This document shows positions 51,413 to 64,000 of a stretch of DNA of 64,000 nt, piece by piece. Source of the DNA: DATGPD01 sp031423015 (GTDB taxonomy: Bacteria > Planctomycetota > UBA1135 > UBA2386); the NCBI GenBank assembly GCA_031423015.1, contig JANPER010000059.1:28166-92165 (forward strand), written 5' to 3'. The position numbers and the translations under genes are program-made. A model generated the notes under the pieces. It saw only the letters and a list, made by a program, of their open reading frames with translations. It ran no database searches and had not been told where the DNA came from. Position 1 is the stretch's first letter, and each line of letters opens with the position of its first letter.

Positions 51413-52072
51413 TCAACGTCCAGGACCGAACATCCCTGCGGCACAGGTCGGACACATGCCGTGCGTCACCAACGCAGTCTGGGAGACGTAGTCGTGCAGG
51501 GGCATCCACGTCGCATCCTTGGTGCGGATCTGGCGACACCAGGCACAGATCGGCAGCAGGCGCTGAAGGTCAGTCATGTCCAGGCTTGCGCGTCGCAGTT
51601 CGAGATGCGTGACCACGATGTCGCGGAGCGTGCGCAGCGACTGGGTTTGTGTGGCCGACAAGGTGCGCGGCTTGCGGTCGATCACGCACAGCGTCCCCAG
51701 CCGCACCCCCTTCATGACCGTGAGCGGCATGCCGGCGTAGAAGCGGATCGACGGCGCCGACGTGACCAACGGATTCGTGGCGAAGCGAGCGTCCTCGCGC
51801 GCGTCGGGGACGACGAAGTCATCGTCCCCCAGGATGGCATGGGCACAGAACGCGAGGTCGCGCGGCGTCTGCTGCACATCGAGTCCGACCCTCGACTTGA
51901 ACCACTGGCGAGATTCGTCGACCAAGCTGAGCAGCGAGATCGGCGCCTCGCAGATTGCCGCCGCCAGACTTGTCAGGTCGTCGAAGGTCTTCTCGGTCGC
52001 GGTATCGAGCACCCGATAGAACTGCAAGACGCGGAGGCGCTCGACTTCGTTGTCAGGCAGGGAGGCCGTCAT
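51413..52072 (-). CDS. GAF-domain sensor protein
   Basis: The product has 219 residues from ATG 52072. Residues ~5-155 are a GAF domain of the type opening NEVERLRVLQFYRVLDTATE, with DLTSLAAAICEAPISLLSLV, FCAHAIL and FYAGMPLTVMKGVRLGTLCV. The last 60 residues have two CxxC-like pairs (LLPICAWCRQIR and HGMCPTCAAG), the short C-terminal region often attached to response regulator or GAF outputs, which may bind metal. No kinase or cyclase output domain is present, so it probably signals through a partner. Confidence 0.88.
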   Translation of the reverse strand: MTASLPDNEVERLRVLQFYRVLDTATEKTFDDLTSLAAAICEAPISLLSLVDESRQWFKSRVGLDVQQTPRDLAFCAHAILGDDDFVVPDAREDARFATNPLVTSAPSIRFYAGMPLTVMKGVRLGTLCVIDRKPRTLSATQTQSLRTLRDIVVTHLELRRASLDMTDLQRLLPICAWCRQIRTKDATWMPLHDYVSQTALVTHGMCPTCAAGMFGPGR

Positions 52073-52213
52073 GGCTACACAGGCGCGATCGCCGCCTGAC
52101 CAATCACGATACCGCGGCAGCGAGCGAGTCGCTGGAGACGATTGCGATTGCGCCACCCAGCTCGACCCAATCCCAAGACTGCGCCCGGGCAGACAGCGTG
52201 GGCAAGGAGAAGC

Positions 52214-53494
52214 TCAGCGGCGCAGCGTGCGCATGACTTCGGCGGCCAAGTTCTTGCCCCACTCCTGTCCCGCCGCCATCGACTCCTTCACGATCGCCGG
52301 TTGCGCCGCAAGCAACTTCCGGCCGCTCGGCGTGCGGTAGAACGCGAGCGACGCATCGATGGTGGCCTCGTCCATGTGCTTGCGGTAGATCGGCACGACC
52401 AGGTCGACGAGGCTCTCGGGTTTGGCCAGCTTCTGAAACGCCTCGATGAATCCCTCCGGCAGCCCTGGCATCTGTCGGAACTGTTCGAGCATGCCATCCA
52501 TCACCTGCACGCCCATGTCGCCGGCGCCGGTCATCGCCAGCAGCTCGCGCACCTTGGCATCAGTGGCTTGGTCTTGTTGCGCAGCCGCGGCGAGTGGCAC
52601 TGCACCGGCGGACAAATGCTGGCGCAGGAAGGTCAGCGTCAGCGGCCATGCCTGCTGCGCGGCAGCGAGGTTCTTGCCATCGGCCCCGTCCTGGCGACCG
52701 AGGAAGCCGTGGCCTGCCCCGTCGAAGGTGTGAGGTTCGTAGGTCTTGCCGTGCTTCTTCATCGCCGCGATCGTCGGCGGCAGGGTGGCGTTGATGCGCG
52801 CGTCGTTGCCGCCGTAGAGCCCGAGCACCGGCGCGCCGATCGCGGCGATGCGATCCTCGGGCACCGAGGTGGCGGTCGAATCGGGGACGTTGCCGTAGTA
52901 GACGACCGCGGCGGCGAGCTTCGGCTGCGCTGACGCGTAACCAAAGCTCTGCGTGCCGCCCCAGCAGAACCCAATCACACCGGTCTTGCCGTTGGCCGCG
53001 GGCAACGCCTTGCCGTAGTCCATCGCGGCGTCGAGGCGCGCGGCCACTTCTTCGCCGGTGAGTCGCCGAATCGCCTGCCCGACGTCACGGCCGAGCGCCG
53101 CCGTCCCGCCGCCACCTTCGCCCTTGCCCGACAGGAAGTCCGGCACGACGGCGATGAAGCCGTCCTGCGCGAGCTGGTCGCCGACGGCCCGGATCCAATC
53201 GCTCATGCCGCGGATGTCGTGGATCACGAGCACGACGCCCGCCGTGTCCTTGCGCTCGGGATACACGACCCAAGTGTTCAGCTTGGTGCCGTCCTGCATG
53301 CCGATGTCGACCCACTCGCCATGCCGCGACGACTCAGCCAGCGCGCGCGTCACGTGTACCGCGGTGCCGGGGGGCAAGGTGTCGTCCCATGGCACCTCGG
53401 TCGGCGAGGACTCTTGGGCGAAGGCGAGGCCAATGGCAGCGAACAGTGCCAGTGCGGCACGGGAAGTTGAAACGACGAGGGTGTGCGGGTTCAT
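52214..53494 (-). CDS. Secreted dienelactone hydrolase fused to a DUF2059-like domain
   Basis: The product has 426 residues with a signal (LVVSTSRAALALFAAIGLAFA). Residues ~60-295 are a dienelactone-hydrolase-like alpha/beta hydrolase: VVLVIHDIRGMSDWIRAV, TGVIGFCWGGTQSFGYAS with the Cys nucleophile, LGLYGGNDARIN with Asp and HTFDGAGHGFLGRQ with His. Residues ~315-420 (VRELLAMTGAGDMGVQVMDG, MDEATIDASLAFYRTPSGRK) match DUF2059, a short helical domain usually found alone. Esterase or lactonase activity is likely. The fusion is uncommon. ATG 53494 fits the signal peptide. Confidence 0.88.
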   Translation of the reverse strand: MNPHTLVVSTSRAALALFAAIGLAFAQESSPTEVPWDDTLPPGTAVHVTRALAESSRHGEWVDIGMQDGTKLNTWVVYPERKDTAGVVLVIHDIRGMSDWIRAVGDQLAQDGFIAVVPDFLSGKGEGGGGTAALGRDVGQAIRRLTGEEVAARLDAAMDYGKALPAANGKTGVIGFCWGGTQSFGYASAQPKLAAAVVYYGNVPDSTATSVPEDRIAAIGAPVLGLYGGNDARINATLPPTIAAMKKHGKTYEPHTFDGAGHGFLGRQDGADGKNLAAAQQAWPLTLTFLRQHLSAGAVPLAAAAQQDQATDAKVRELLAMTGAGDMGVQVMDGMLEQFRQMPGLPEGFIEAFQKLAKPESLVDLVVPIYRKHMDEATIDASLAFYRTPSGRKLLAAQPAIVKESMAAGQEWGKNLAAEVMRTLRR

Positions 53495-53690
53495 TGGTAA
53501 CTCGAACGCGCTTTGCGCACGTGGATGCTGCAATCGTAGGGCCTCGGGACCTGGCCACGCCACTGACCGCGCGACCGAGTCGACAATCTGGCTCGAGGCG
53601 CGTGCCGACTGGCTATCCTCGCCCCACGGTCTCACTCCGCACAGCTCGTCGAGTCCGAGCTGGTCATTGCACTCGCCTCGCCATCACACC

Positions 53691-54926
53691 ATGCGTTGCC
53701 TTCACGTCGGTGCTCTCTCGATGCTGGTCTTGAGTGGACCGGCCACCTGTCAGCTCGGAGCGCCAACCGGCGAAGAGTTCAACGCGCAGGCGGCGGTGAC
53801 CAGCGTGCTGGGCGGCACGTGGGATGGTATGCACGGCGCGATCCGCACGCTCAGCGGCACCTACTGGGTGTCGGCGCGACGCAGCGCCCCCACCCCCGTG
53901 CTGCGGTTGCTCGAGTTCAGCGACGCCGGCGCCTACTTGTCGAGCGTCGACTTGCCCGTGGCGCTCAGCGGCTCGGCCACGGGTCTGCTCGACCTGGCCT
54001 TCGACATCGCCGGCAACGCCATCTACGGCAGCTGCGAACATGCCGTCGCAGGCCGTCAGCTGTGGGCGTTTCGGCCGCTGTCGCGGCAGTTCGACGTCGC
54101 GAGCAACATCCCCATCCCCGCCGCCGCGCCGGGCAACGCTGCGCGCGGTGTCGCTTACAACCGTTTCGGCAACGGCGGCCAAGGCACGTTCTTCTGCGTC
54201 GACGGCGCCTCGGCGATCACCGAGTTCACCCGCGCCGGGAACTTGGTGCGCCTGCTGTCCAATCCGCATCCTGACGCCACGGCGCTCGCGGTCGACGACA
54301 CCCAGCAACTGCTGTGGGTGTTCGGTCCTGGCGGCAGCACCTTGGTCGGCGAGGGCGTGGTCGGCGTCGCGATCGATCTCGTGAGTGGGCTACCGAACGG
54401 CCAGAAGGTGCTCGGCGATCCGAGCTACGTCGGTACCCCGCCTGGTGGCACGGTCACCGGCGCCGAGTTCACAGACTACAAACACGACCACACGGTGTAC
54501 CGCCTGGTGCTGGTAGCGAACGCGTCGAGCGACTGGGTTTATCAACTGGAGGGCCGCTTCGCCATCGGCAGCCGCTGTGGCGGCGCCATCGGCTTCGCCG
54601 GCGACGCCGCGTACGCCGGCAACGCCGCGTGGACGGTCACCCTGCGCAACAGCGTCGCGGCGAACGCCCTCTTGCTGCTCACGCCGAACCAGGTGACCAC
54701 ACCGATCGGATTCCCTCGGTTCGTGAGCGCTTGCTACATCCACTTGGGTTTGGCTCCCGCGCCGCTCTTACTTGGCGCAGCGGCCGTCAGCGCAGGCAGC
54801 GCTCAGCTCGGCCTGCCGATCCCGAACGGCGTCTCCGGTTCGATCTACCTGCAATGGATCGAAGTCCCAGCCGGTGCATCGCCGCTGCGCGCGTCGAATG
54901 GCGGCGGGGTGTTCGTGCGCTTGTAA
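53691..54926 (+). CDS. Secreted propeller-like protein with common C-terminal domain
   Basis: The product has 411 residues. MRCLHVGALSMLVLSGPATC is a signal peptide. Residues 30-280 have repeated beta strands with DLAFDIAGNAIYGSC and ALAVDDTQQLLWVFGPGG, suggesting an NHL-like propeller. From IGSRCGGAIGFAGDAA the last ~120 residues are the C-terminal domain shared by the secreted proteins of this window. Function unknown. The ATG at 53691 is set by the signal peptide; the much longer ORF upstream (from 53058) is antisense of the hydrolase gene. Confidence 0.82.
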   Translation: MRCLHVGALSMLVLSGPATCQLGAPTGEEFNAQAAVTSVLGGTWDGMHGAIRTLSGTYWVSARRSAPTPVLRLLEFSDAGAYLSSVDLPVALSGSATGLLDLAFDIAGNAIYGSCEHAVAGRQLWAFRPLSRQFDVASNIPIPAAAPGNAARGVAYNRFGNGGQGTFFCVDGASAITEFTRAGNLVRLLSNPHPDATALAVDDTQQLLWVFGPGGSTLVGEGVVGVAIDLVSGLPNGQKVLGDPSYVGTPPGGTVTGAEFTDYKHDHTVYRLVLVANASSDWVYQLEGRFAIGSRCGGAIGFAGDAAYAGNAAWTVTLRNSVAANALLLLTPNQVTTPIGFPRFVSACYIHLGLAPAPLLLGAAAVSAGSAQLGLPIPNGVSGSIYLQWIEVPAGASPLRASNGGGVFVRL

Positions 54927-55066
54927 GTTGTCGTCGGGGCTGTGGAGAGTCATGAGACGTAAGCCGTAAGTCCAGAACGCGGACAGGCGGCGATGGTGAG
55001 GCGGTCAGACAGCGGTCTGGGATTTAGGCTTACGTGAATGACAGACGCGACCTCGCACCCCCTCGC

Positions 55067-56431
55067 TCAGTGCCCGGCGGTCGGCGTCCGGCTTGACGGC
55101 ATGGGCTGGTTCCGCAGATAGCGCGCCAGGCCGCGGGCCGTCGGAGCAAAGCCAGCGTAGGTGCGCGTTCCTGGTCCGTCCGCGTCCGCGTAGACGACGC
55201 GCGTTTCGTCGTCGAGGACCAACGCCGAAGGGAAGTGGCCGACACCCTGGTAGGGGTGTGCCTGGTCGAACGCATAGGCGCCGATGCGGCACGGCAGGTC
55301 CAGCGTGCGGACTGCGGCCAGCTCCGTCTCCGGGTCCAAGCCGGCGAACAGCGCCATGCACGCCACACCACGGCGTTGCAGGTCTTCGACCTCCGGCTTC
55401 AGAGCGGCCAACTGCTCGGCGAAGTTGGGCGCGCTGCGCAGCAAGAACATCAACACGGTCGGACGCCCGCGCAACTCGCGAAGTTCGACCACGCGCCCGT
55501 CGCCAAAGCGGACTTGCTGCAAGTCCTCGGCGACGCGCAGAACGGGCAGCGGCGCCAGGATCTCGCGCTCGCTCTTGCTCGCTGCGGTCAAGTCCTTGGT
55601 ATCCAGAAGATCCGCCCGCGCTGGTGCGACGACGAGGCTCGCGTACCTGCTACAGCCCCGCCGGCTCTTGACCGCTGCGGCCAGCTCGGTCACGCGTACC
55701 GGATCCATGCCGACACAGACGTGCGTCAACAGCCGGCTGACGAGGTCCGGATTGCCGGCTAACGCTTCGATGATGATGCCAAAGTGCGCCGGGATCGCAT
55801 GGCGGGTCACCACGGCGAGCTGCTCGAAGGACTTCTCGTCGTGGACCGCCAGCTTGCCGAGTCGAGCCGCCCGGGCGCGCACGGCGTTCTGCTGCAGCCG
55901 CACGTTCTGCTTGGCATGCGCGCGCGCCTCCTCCAGTCCACGGCGCAGCTCCGACAGACTGCGGCCGCGCAAGCCCTGCCAGAGCACGCTGCCGTCGTTG
56001 TCGAGCACGAGCTGCTGCGGCGTCGAGACCTTCGCGTTGGGGCCGAATAGGTCGCGAATCGACGCATGGGCGAGCCGGCGCACGCCCTCCACCTCGACGT
56101 CGGGCAGCAGGGTCCGCATGCGCATTTCACCGCCGTTGGCGACCAGCGCGACCAGCACGGGCAGGACATCCGTTCCCAGGGCTTCCGCGAAGCGACGTCC
56201 CGACAGTACGTCGTTCCACATCTGCTCGCTCGTCGCATTGCCGACCTCGTGCACCGCCACGAAGAGCAGCTGATCGCAGCGTCTTGCGATGGCCTTGGCC
56301 TCGGCAAGGTCGGCGCGCCAGTTGACCTGGCCCGGCATGGCAAACCCTAGCAGGGGAATGAGCAAGGTGGCGGCGGCACGGGCTCGGGTCCGAGCCGAAG
56401 AGAGGTCCGAAGTCGAATGGCGAGTAGGCAT
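55067..56431 (-). CDS. Secreted double thioredoxin-fold protein (redoxin-like)
   Basis: The product has 454 residues with a signal (AAATLLIPLLGFAMPGQ). Residues ~30-160 form a thioredoxin-like domain (NWRADLAEAKAIARRCDQLL, VLDNDGSVLWQGLRGRSLSE). Residues ~300-450 resemble AhpC/redoxin proteins (LQQVRFGDGRVVELRELRGR, PTVLMFLLRSAPNFAEQLAA, FPSALVLDDETRVVYADADG). The usual CxxC is absent in both domains: the second reads RSAPNFAEQ, so thiol redox activity is doubtful. Possibly a structural or chaperone-like relative. ATG 56431 is set by the signal. Confidence 0.8.
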   Translation of the reverse strand: MPTRHSTSDLSSARTRARAAATLLIPLLGFAMPGQVNWRADLAEAKAIARRCDQLLFVAVHEVGNATSEQMWNDVLSGRRFAEALGTDVLPVLVALVANGGEMRMRTLLPDVEVEGVRRLAHASIRDLFGPNAKVSTPQQLVLDNDGSVLWQGLRGRSLSELRRGLEEARAHAKQNVRLQQNAVRARAARLGKLAVHDEKSFEQLAVVTRHAIPAHFGIIIEALAGNPDLVSRLLTHVCVGMDPVRVTELAAAVKSRRGCSRYASLVVAPARADLLDTKDLTAASKSEREILAPLPVLRVAEDLQQVRFGDGRVVELRELRGRPTVLMFLLRSAPNFAEQLAALKPEVEDLQRRGVACMALFAGLDPETELAAVRTLDLPCRIGAYAFDQAHPYQGVGHFPSALVLDDETRVVYADADGPGTRTYAGFAPTARGLARYLRNQPMPSSRTPTAGH

Positions 56432-56589
56432 GACAGTGTTCTCGAAAGGAGTCACCGTCAGAAGCACCGTGGGATGCCGTTGGTCACACTCCTTGTTAGC
56501 CGACCCCTCGAATCTCGCGCGCAAACGGCATCTCCCCCTGTCACGCGGTGTCGGGCAAGGTCCTTCCGGGGCCAACCGGCACCAATGGG

Positions 56590-56760
56590 ACCGACCACCC
56601 TGACGTCTTTTCTCTCAACTACGGCGGTTCCGCGGCGATCCCGGTGCCCGCCGACTACGACGGCGATGGCCGCGCCGACCCGGCGGTCAAGAATGCGGGC
56701 GGCTACTGGCTGATCGACTACGCCAGAACGGCTTCGGCGCCGGGAACGGGACGCGCGGCG
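56590..56760 (+). pseudogene. Fragment of an FG-GAP/VCBS-repeat protein
   Basis: GGSAAIPVPADYDGDGRADP, then AVKNAGGYWLIDYA, is one FG-GAP/VCBS repeat with a calcium-binding DxDxDG loop. The next strand (NGFGAGN) is in the next frame, so one base is missing near 56722. No start, signal or stop belongs to it, and both flanks (56432-56589, 56761-56908) hold nothing recognisable. It is a decayed piece of a large surface protein. Confidence 0.55.
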
Positions 56761-56908
56761 GCCGCGTTCACGGCCGCGAGCCTTCGGCTCAGTCCGTGGC
56801 GATCTCGGGAAGGCCGCGCCGCGGATCCGCTCGGCTGGCGGCAGTCGATCGGGGCGACGGCGGCGCGGCGCTGATCGCGCCGGCCGGAGGGCGCCATGAA
56901 TGGCGCCC

Positions 56909-57505
56909 CTACAGGTCTGCGGGCCGCGTGCGCATCGCGATCTCCGCGATGCCGCGGTACACCAGATTGCGCACCGCGCCCTCGGTCTTGCCCAGCTTCT
57001 CCGCGATCGCGGCGTAGTCGAGGCCGACGACGCGGCGCAGGAGGATCGCTTCGCGACGGTCCTCGGCCAGGTTCGCAAACGCTGCCTCGAAGGCGGCGAG
57101 ATCCTCGCGCGCCACCGCATGCCGGCTCGGTGTGCACAGGGTTGCATACGCGTGCTGCAAGCCGTCGCTGTCGTCGCCGCTGGCTGCCGCCACCTCGCGC
57201 GCGACGTCGCGCCGACCGGCGCGGTGGTGGCGGTGCTTGTTGTGCACCTTGTGCAGCGCGTGCGTGAACAGCCAGTGCCGGAACTCGGCTTCGCCGGTGA
57301 AGCGGAAGCGCGGCAGGTCGGCCAGCACCTCGCGGCAGACCGACTGCACGACATCGTCGTCGCCTTCCTTGCGCCGCACCAGCGCGCCGGCCTTGAGCCG
57401 CACGAAGGCACGCAACGAGGACAGGTGCTTGGTGAGCAGATCGGCGATCGCGTGTTGGTCGCCTTCGCGCGCGCGTGCGATCAAGATCTCGCTGGGGTCG
57501 CTCAT
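56909..57505 (-). CDS. ECF-type RNA polymerase sigma factor
   Basis: The product has 198 residues. Region 2: SSLRAFVRLKAGALVRRKEG, DDDVVQSVCREVLADLPRFR and EFRHWLFTHALHKVHNKHRH. Region 4: ANLAEDRREAILLRRVVGLD and AAIAEKLGKTEGAVRNLVYR as the helix-turn-helix. The pattern is that of planctomycete ECF factors linked to Ser/Thr kinases. It lies 46 bp downstream of a kinase gene on the same strand, so kinase signalling may control it. ATG 57505. Confidence 0.92.
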   Translation of the reverse strand: MSDPSEILIARAREGDQHAIADLLTKHLSSLRAFVRLKAGALVRRKEGDDDVVQSVCREVLADLPRFRFTGEAEFRHWLFTHALHKVHNKHRHHRAGRRDVAREVAAASGDDSDGLQHAYATLCTPSRHAVAREDLAAFEAAFANLAEDRREAILLRRVVGLDYAAIAEKLGKTEGAVRNLVYRGIAEIAMRTRPADL

Positions 57506-57551
57506 CTGTGTGCCTTCAGGACTTGCATCGCCTCGCGTTCGCTCCCATTGT

Positions 57552-59906
57552 CTACTTCGCGCCGATCAGGATACGGGCCTCTGCGAGGAAGCCCTGCGCC
57601 TCGCGGTTTGGGGCACGCTGCGTCATGACCTCCTCGAGCCGCGCGAGCAGCCTTCGCGCCTCGTCGTGGTTGCCGAGCTGGTGCTCGGCCATTGCGAGGA
57701 AGGCGAGGTGATCGGGATCGGCGTGCGCTGTGGCGGCTCCGATCTCGAAGGATCGCAACAGCGTTGTCCGCGCCTCCGCATACTCTCCGCACCGATAGTG
57801 GGCAACGCCAAGTGTGTTCACGCCGCGCCAGCTCGGATTCAGCTCAACGGCCCGCGCTGCACTGCGCATCGCCCGGCGCGCATCGTCGGCTGAGACACCG
57901 GCCGTTCGGACCGCGCGCCATGCAAGACTGTTCAGCCTGCCTGCGTCATCCTCTCGATCGTGGAAGCGTACGCCGATCTCGCTGCGGACCCAGGTGCCGT
58001 CTGCATCCTTGCTGCTGCTTCCTCTGACGAACTCGATGAACGAATCGTCCGTTACGGCGATGTAGTCGGAGTCCGACTGCAGGCTCACTCCGCCCGGGGA
58101 CCATCTGACGCCGTCCCTCGTGTCAAACCCGAGTCTGATCGCTCCGAGTCGGTCCGAGGGGAGCCTAGGATCGAAATATCGCAGGCAGGCGACAGCGGAG
58201 CCTAACTCGATGCGCTCGAAGCGAAGGATGTAAACCTGGCGCGTAGCGGTCAGCGGCTCGTTCCTATGTTTCTCTGTCGGAGTGGGGAGCGCGCCATACG
58301 AGATGTCGAACAGCGTCTCTTCGAAATCGATCTGGTTCCCACGCCAATTGCGCAGCACGAACTCGATGCGAGTCTTCGGGCCCGAGTACTGGATATCGAG
58401 GACGTGGCCGCCGAACACAGAGGCGTTCCGCCGGCGCCAATACCGGACGATCCCCGAAGGCGCTGCCGGCAGCTGCTTGTCGCGCATCTCGAACAGCGTG
58501 GGCAGCGACCACGCGGCGAGCGCCTCCTCGGCGCGAATTGCGGACCGTCGGAGCTCGAGCAACCACACGATCAGGGCGGCTGTAGCCACAGCGAGCGCGA
58601 TCGCAAACCTGCGGTTGCGCTTGATCCACGCCTTCGCCTCCGCCCAAGCGCCCGTGCGATACGCGCGCACGACGCGCCGCTCGAGGTACGCGCGCAGGTC
58701 TTCCGCCAACTCCGCGGCACTCGCGTACCGCTGATCCAAGTCGCGCGCCATCGCTTTGTCGCAGATGGCCGCGAGCTCGCCCGGCACCTCACGCGTGAGT
58801 TTGCGCAGCGCCACCGGCGGACCGTCGACCACCCAGCGCAGGATCGCGTACGGCGACGCCTTCTGACCCGGCTCCAGATACGGCTGGCGGCCCGTCAGCA
58901 GCGTGTAGAGCATCGCGCCGACGCCGTATACGTCCGAGCGCTCGTCCAGCCGCTCGACCTCGCCTCGCGCCTGCTCGGGGGGCATGTAGCACGGCGTGCC
59001 GACGACTGCGCCGTCCACCGTCAAGAGCGGCGAGTCGGGATTCGACTCCGCCTCCCGCGAGCGGTCGGTGCGCACGCGGCTGTGCGCCGACGTATTCTCC
59101 GGTCGGATGCGCAGGTCGCGCTGGTCCGCCTGGCCCAGCACCTTCGCCAGACCCCAGTCCATCACGTACACCTCGCCGAAGCGGCCGACCATGACGTTGC
59201 TCGGCTTGAGGTCGCGGTGGATGACACCCTTGCCATGCGCATAGGCGAGCGTGTCGCACATCTTGAGAATCACCTCGAGCGCGCGCGTGATGCTCCAGCC
59301 GTCGCGCCCGTCGTGTGCGAGCTTGAACACTTCCTCAGCGGTCTGGCCCTTCACCAGGCGCATGGTGAAGTAGACGCGGCCGTTCGAGTCGACACCCAGC
59401 TCGTGCACTGGCACGACGCCGGGGTGGTCGAGCTGGCCGGTGATCTGCGCCTCGTCGAGGAAGCGCTGCAGCACGTCGGCATCGACGCTCGGCGTCGCGC
59501 CGCTCGGCTCGACGCCTTTGCCGAGGATGACCTTCATCGCCAGCGGCCGGCCGAGGTCGTGGTCCCAAGCGCGCAGCACCGCGCCCATGCCGCCGCGTCC
59601 CACTTCGCCCTCGAGCCGATAGCGTTCCTCGGCGGGCTGCGCGCGCGCGGCCAGACGCTGCAGGCGCTCGGCGGTCGCGGGTGTCGATGGGCGCGCGGGT
59701 GACACGGCCGGATCTTGGCCGGCCGCGCGCGCTTCGCTCAGCATGCAGCGCAGCCCCTCGGCGTGCTCGGGATGCTCGGCACAGAAGCGCGCGGCGGCGA
59801 CCTCGCGCTCGGCTTCCGGCAAGGCCAGGATGCTCAGCATCGCCGTGATGCGATCTTCTAGCTCGCGGCGTGGAGACGGGGAATCGTCAGGGGTCGTCGA
59901 CGACAT
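57552..59906 (-). CDS. Serine/threonine protein kinase with novel extracellular region and TPR-like tail
   Basis: The product has 784 residues from ATG 59906. Kinase ~95-395: LEGEVGRGGMGAVLRAWDHD, LAMKVILGKG, GVIHRDLKPSNVMVGRFG, YVMDWGLAKVLG, TPCYMPPEQARGE and DVYGVGAMLYTLLTGRQPYL. The HRD region is intact, and DWG replaces DFG, a frequent variant in these kinases. Membrane helix ~440-460. Residues ~470-640 are a beta-rich region without a known family. The C-terminal ~120 residues carry TPR-like units (GVAHYRCGEYAEARTTLLRS, AEHQLGNHDEARRLLARLEE). Kinase and tail match the upstream paralogue at 59997-64000, but the middle does not. Confidence 0.92.
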   Translation of the reverse strand: MSSTTPDDSPSPRRELEDRITAMLSILALPEAEREVAAARFCAEHPEHAEGLRCMLSEARAAGQDPAVSPARPSTPATAERLQRLAARAQPAEERYRLEGEVGRGGMGAVLRAWDHDLGRPLAMKVILGKGVEPSGATPSVDADVLQRFLDEAQITGQLDHPGVVPVHELGVDSNGRVYFTMRLVKGQTAEEVFKLAHDGRDGWSITRALEVILKMCDTLAYAHGKGVIHRDLKPSNVMVGRFGEVYVMDWGLAKVLGQADQRDLRIRPENTSAHSRVRTDRSREAESNPDSPLLTVDGAVVGTPCYMPPEQARGEVERLDERSDVYGVGAMLYTLLTGRQPYLEPGQKASPYAILRWVVDGPPVALRKLTREVPGELAAICDKAMARDLDQRYASAAELAEDLRAYLERRVVRAYRTGAWAEAKAWIKRNRRFAIALAVATAALIVWLLELRRSAIRAEEALAAWSLPTLFEMRDKQLPAAPSGIVRYWRRRNASVFGGHVLDIQYSGPKTRIEFVLRNWRGNQIDFEETLFDISYGALPTPTEKHRNEPLTATRQVYILRFERIELGSAVACLRYFDPRLPSDRLGAIRLGFDTRDGVRWSPGGVSLQSDSDYIAVTDDSFIEFVRGSSSKDADGTWVRSEIGVRFHDREDDAGRLNSLAWRAVRTAGVSADDARRAMRSAARAVELNPSWRGVNTLGVAHYRCGEYAEARTTLLRSFEIGAATAHADPDHLAFLAMAEHQLGNHDEARRLLARLEEVMTQRAPNREAQGFLAEARILIGAK

Positions 59907-59996
59907 GCGGCGGAGATCTCTCGCGCCGCGCACGATAGCCGAAGTCGCAGAGTTCCGAGGGACTTCGCGGCTTCACGCTTCGGCTGCCGTGCTGTG

Positions 59997-64000
<4,004 letters not shown>

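Noticed and set aside
53058..53690. Upstream extension of the secreted propeller-like protein.
   Set aside because: It is antisense of the dienelactone hydrolase N-terminus; a proper signal peptide begins at 53691.

Overview
The window looks like a chromosomal segment of an uncultured, large-genome planctomycete. The DNA is very GC-rich. Three kinds of content point to this group: secreted proteins with ELWxxDGTxxGT repeats and a Cys-containing C-terminal domain, several Hanks-type kinases carrying TPR or WD40 sensor tails, and a PVC-type ThuA/dehydrogenase/cytochrome c giant protein next to Gfo/Idh/MocA oxidoreductases. ECF sigma factors and a CHAT protein fit as well. There are no rRNA genes, no CRISPR array and no recognisable transposase. 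The only RNA gene is tRNA-Pro(GGG).

Layout. 0-6.8 kb: a patchwork in which a few intact genes (DUF2238 protein, radical SAM-propeller fusion) sit among truncated or frameshifted pieces of unrelated genes (peptidyl-tRNA hydrolase, kinase, carboxypeptidase-regulatory-like, CmoB-like methyltransferase, cytochrome, V8-like protease, small methyltransferase). 6.9-16.7 kb: housekeeping and hypothetical genes, including a two-thioredoxin-domain protein with an in-frame TGA in place of the first Cys of its WCxWC motif (selenoprotein candidate), a DUF1697 protein, a 962-aa ELW-repeat protein, a cyclase-FHA protein, a truncated lipoprotein, pyrD, a TPMT-like methyltransferase, an M48 protease broken by TAA, and an ACT protein. 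16.8-28.7 kb: sugar oxidoreductase/isomerase genes, secreted proteins, a VapBC module flanked by 31-bp direct repeats, a CPA2 antiporter and a NYN-LOTUS protein. 28.7-38 kb: a kinase-TPR protein, rsmE, then a co-directional block of lipoprotein, ThuA-dehydrogenase-cytochrome, Gfo/Idh and sugar isomerase/epimerase, probably for oxidation of glycosides or sugars. 38-42.3 kb: tRNA-Pro with a cluster of hairpins, then an ECF sigma / membrane regulator / CHAT-TPR operon. 42.6-57 kb: D-aminoacylase, a Fic protein behind a 10-bp phased repeat array, PfpI, an FAD oxidoreductase, a second ELW-repeat protein, a GAF protein, a dienelactone hydrolase-DUF2059 fusion, a secreted protein and a redoxin-like protein. 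56.9-64 kb: an ECF sigma factor behind two tandem paralogous kinases that share kinase and tail modules but have different middle sensor regions; the second has about 15 WD40 repeats and runs off the window.

Limits. No searches could be run. Family names come from motif recognition. Several lesions (one TGA, one TAA, two or three frameshifts, many sharp truncations) could be real pseudogenisation, recoding, or sequencing/assembly error. This is said where it matters.
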